A stretch of 64,000 nt of DNA, from the NCBI GenBank assembly GCA_907165065.1, contig OU015543.1:10357501-10421500 (forward strand). The letters run 5' to 3'. The stretch comes from Caprimulgus europaeus (taxonomy: Eukaryota; Chordata; Aves; Caprimulgiformes; Caprimulgidae). The notes below the pieces were generated by a model. It searched no databases and was not told the origin of the DNA. It worked only from the letters and a program-made list of their open reading frames with translations. The translations under genes were made by a program, and so were the position numbers. Below, one piece after another: positions 61,854 through 64,000 of this stretch. Each line of letters starts with the position of its first letter. Position 1 is the stretch's first letter.

Positions 61854-64000
61854 GTAATCTGGGGGTTTTAGTCACTGATGCTACTGGCTGTTTGAGTGTA
61901 ATTAAAAGTTCTGCAGTGGGCAGATGAATGCAGGTATCGTTCCTGTTCACACAGCGCTCACTAATTCCATTCTCCGGACGTTGACTTTGATGTAGCTGGT
62001 GACTCAGGTTCTCTTTCCTCTAGCTGATCATACGTCTGCAGGAAACCTTTGGGTTTGGCGAGTCTAATCCATCCACTTCAGTCAAATACTTGAAATTTCC
62101 TGTCCTCTCCTCTTTCTTTTAATACTGACTCAGATATTTTAACATCTTTTCAGCAATTTTATATAGGGCTTTCAGTACTTGGGGGAAAACAGGTGAAAAG
62201 CAGGAGAGCCGAGCTGCGTCACCTGAAAGTCAGTGGTGTGGCGTGGGCTTTGGCTTCATTTTCACAAGGTGATCTCAACTGTCATCTTTAAGGCTGCAAT
62301 GAAGGAAAGTATGTACTTAGATTCCACTGCAAACAAAGTCTCTGCTAAATATGAACAGAATATTGGTGTTTGTAACTGTTTTTCATTAGATTTCTTATAT
62401 TTTGCATCAGAGTCACATTCTCTGGCCTTTTTCAAAGAAGCTTTGACTCCAAGTTCTGAATATTCAGACTCTGTTCCTTGCTGCTTTGACACCCTGATTC
62501 AAAGTGGCTGCAGAGAATCCCAACTGCAGCAGCAAGTAAAATTATTTTTTAGACATTTTTCCTTTCTGAGTAGTAAAGAGCAATGAAAGATTTTTGAAAC
62601 TAAGTAATCTGCTGGGGCTGACAACCAAAACATGTCATTGAAAGTTGGGCAGAAGAAGGAAATTTCTTTTTGTTCTTTGTAATGACATTTACTAGTACCA
62701 AACAAAGAATTCTGTTGTTAAATCTAGAAACTCATGGAAAAATGAACTCCTACAGTTTTTCTAACTTTTTGTGCTGAAAAGAAACCATGGGAGTTTTTAC
62801 ATGTTGGAGCTATCTGACCTTCAATTATGGTACACATAATGTTGTCCTCTACATCTGAATGATTTACCTAAGGAAATTAGGTGGATACTACTGTCTCATC
62901 ATCTGCAGAGTGCTTTTTTTAAAAATTATTTTTGTTTTTTTCCCTCAAGGAAAAGTCTGTGTTTGTGTGTTGAGGAACAGAATTTTCTTGCTGATCAATC
63001 TTTAGTCTCTTCTGTCAAAGGTATAACCACGTAGATGTTGGCTATAATCTGTTATCCAAACTAGAGGTAACTTTTATCATCACTAGGATCTGCAAATAGT
63101 TAAATCACATTATTTTGAGGTACAGGTGGATTTTTGCCAATTAGGAAAATGTGCCATTTGTAGTTTTCCACTTTTCCAGTCACCACCTACATATACAGAA
63201 ACCCTGTGACAATGGGATAGTCTTCCATGTAGTCAAAAATGTGCTGTAATTCAATAGTTATCATGCATGATACCTTCCTGAGTTATATATTTGAAAAACA
63301 TATTTTAGTGTTTACCAACTTTTGTCTTAGCACCTGGTGCAACTGTTGAATTTATGGATTTACCGAAATTAGTTACATTCAGTGGAAATAATTCAGCTGT
63401 TGGTAACAAGAGTTTTTGAACACCAGTGGTGATAGGTTGTGTGAAATCCTTCATCATGTACCTCTGTGTTCTGCTATTATAAGATTAATTGTTACATTAT
63501 TACCTCAGAAAGTAATGAAATACATAAAAACCAAAGGGGATTCTGCACAGGTCTCAGAGACATTTTAGCGCTGCTGCCGTGAGTAGTTTTATAAGATTTG
63601 GTCAACTTGGGGAAGAAATTGTAGGAGCTGTTATGTTTGGAGTTCTTGAACTTGGTTTAGTATCATTAATTACTTTTAAGTAATTACTTCTAAAAAAATC
63701 TCCCTTTGAAAGCACTGATTTAATGGAAATTTACTGAAACCCAGAGACTCAAATAGAACGTTTTTAGGAAGGTAAAGTGCTGTGTATCCTTCTGGAAGGA
63801 GAGATAAGTGCTTTTAATATTTGATCACTTAGCATTTTTAAGAACCACACATACTTATAGATGAGCATATGCAGAAAGACTTTGCTTTTTATTAGCCTGG
63901 GGCAAAAAAAATTGGTTTTGGTGCAAGCAGAATCCTAGATGTCCTAGAGGTGGGGAACAGCATCTAACCTAGGGCAAGCTGAAGACCTTGAGGGATGATT
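61854..64000 (+). other. CEP112 intron after exon E (incomplete)
   Basis: Begins with the GTAATC donor. Unique AT-rich DNA to the right edge; the frames at 62233-62586 (+) and elsewhere are chance. No further CEP112 exon could be recognised before the window ends. Confidence 0.65.

Noticed and set aside
1..64000. CRISPR arrays, operons, phage or other prokaryotic systems
   Set aside because: The window is vertebrate intron sequence with CR1 LINEs and GT-AG exons. The only regular repeats are a short minisatellite and microsatellites without a spacer-repeat layout.

Overview
This window is vertebrate genomic DNA, almost certainly from a bird. It is AT-leaning and mostly non-coding. The only abundant interspersed repeats I can recognise are CR1 LINEs, several with the typical 3' end (a 'TTCCAAC ... 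ATTCTATGATTCTAT'-like tail). There is no prokaryotic or organellar signal. I cannot name the species.

One gene runs through the whole window on the + strand. Five short exons (542-649, 13399-13581, 41491-41721, 57874-57936, 61704-61853) are flanked by AG acceptors and GT donors. Each is open in one frame, each is a multiple of three in length, and they join in phase 0 to give 245 residues of highly charged coiled coil. I recognise the joined protein as the C-terminal third of CEP112 (centrosomal protein 112, formerly CCDC46). The true N-terminal half lies before the window and the last C-terminal exons lie after it. The introns are about 12.7, 27.9, 16.2 and 3.8 kb, plus a partial intron at each end.

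Layout: 1-462 is a minus-strand CR1 ORF2 fragment ending about 80 bp before the first exon. 650-13398 is intron with two plus-strand CR1 3' ends (about 5634-5993 and 7767-8191), a 38-bp tandem duplication, a 16-bp x4 pyrimidine minisatellite (10031-10094) and a CpG-enriched stretch (about 12060-13398) leading into the second exon. 13582-41490 is intron with a minus-strand CR1 (20998-21680), a well-preserved plus-strand CR1 (34027-34566), a T15A15 palindrome, simple repeats and a stretch around 28.4-29.2 kb that looks like candidate conserved regulatory DNA. 41722-57873 is intron with a GC-rich patch, CR1 remnants, G-rich strings and, close to the fourth exon, a triplicated 17-mer and a C16(AC)10 microsatellite. 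The last 6 kb holds the fourth and fifth exons and one CR1 3' end.

I found no sign of a novel gene system. The observations most worth checking are exon modularity (all five exons phase 0-0, two of them exact multiples of seven codons), the CpG- and CRE-bearing DNA before the second exon, and the simple-repeat cluster upstream of the 63-bp exon. Nearly all other open reading frames are chance frames in introns. Alignments, RNA-seq and RepeatMasker were not available to me; gene and repeat identities rest on recognition of the translated or raw sequence.
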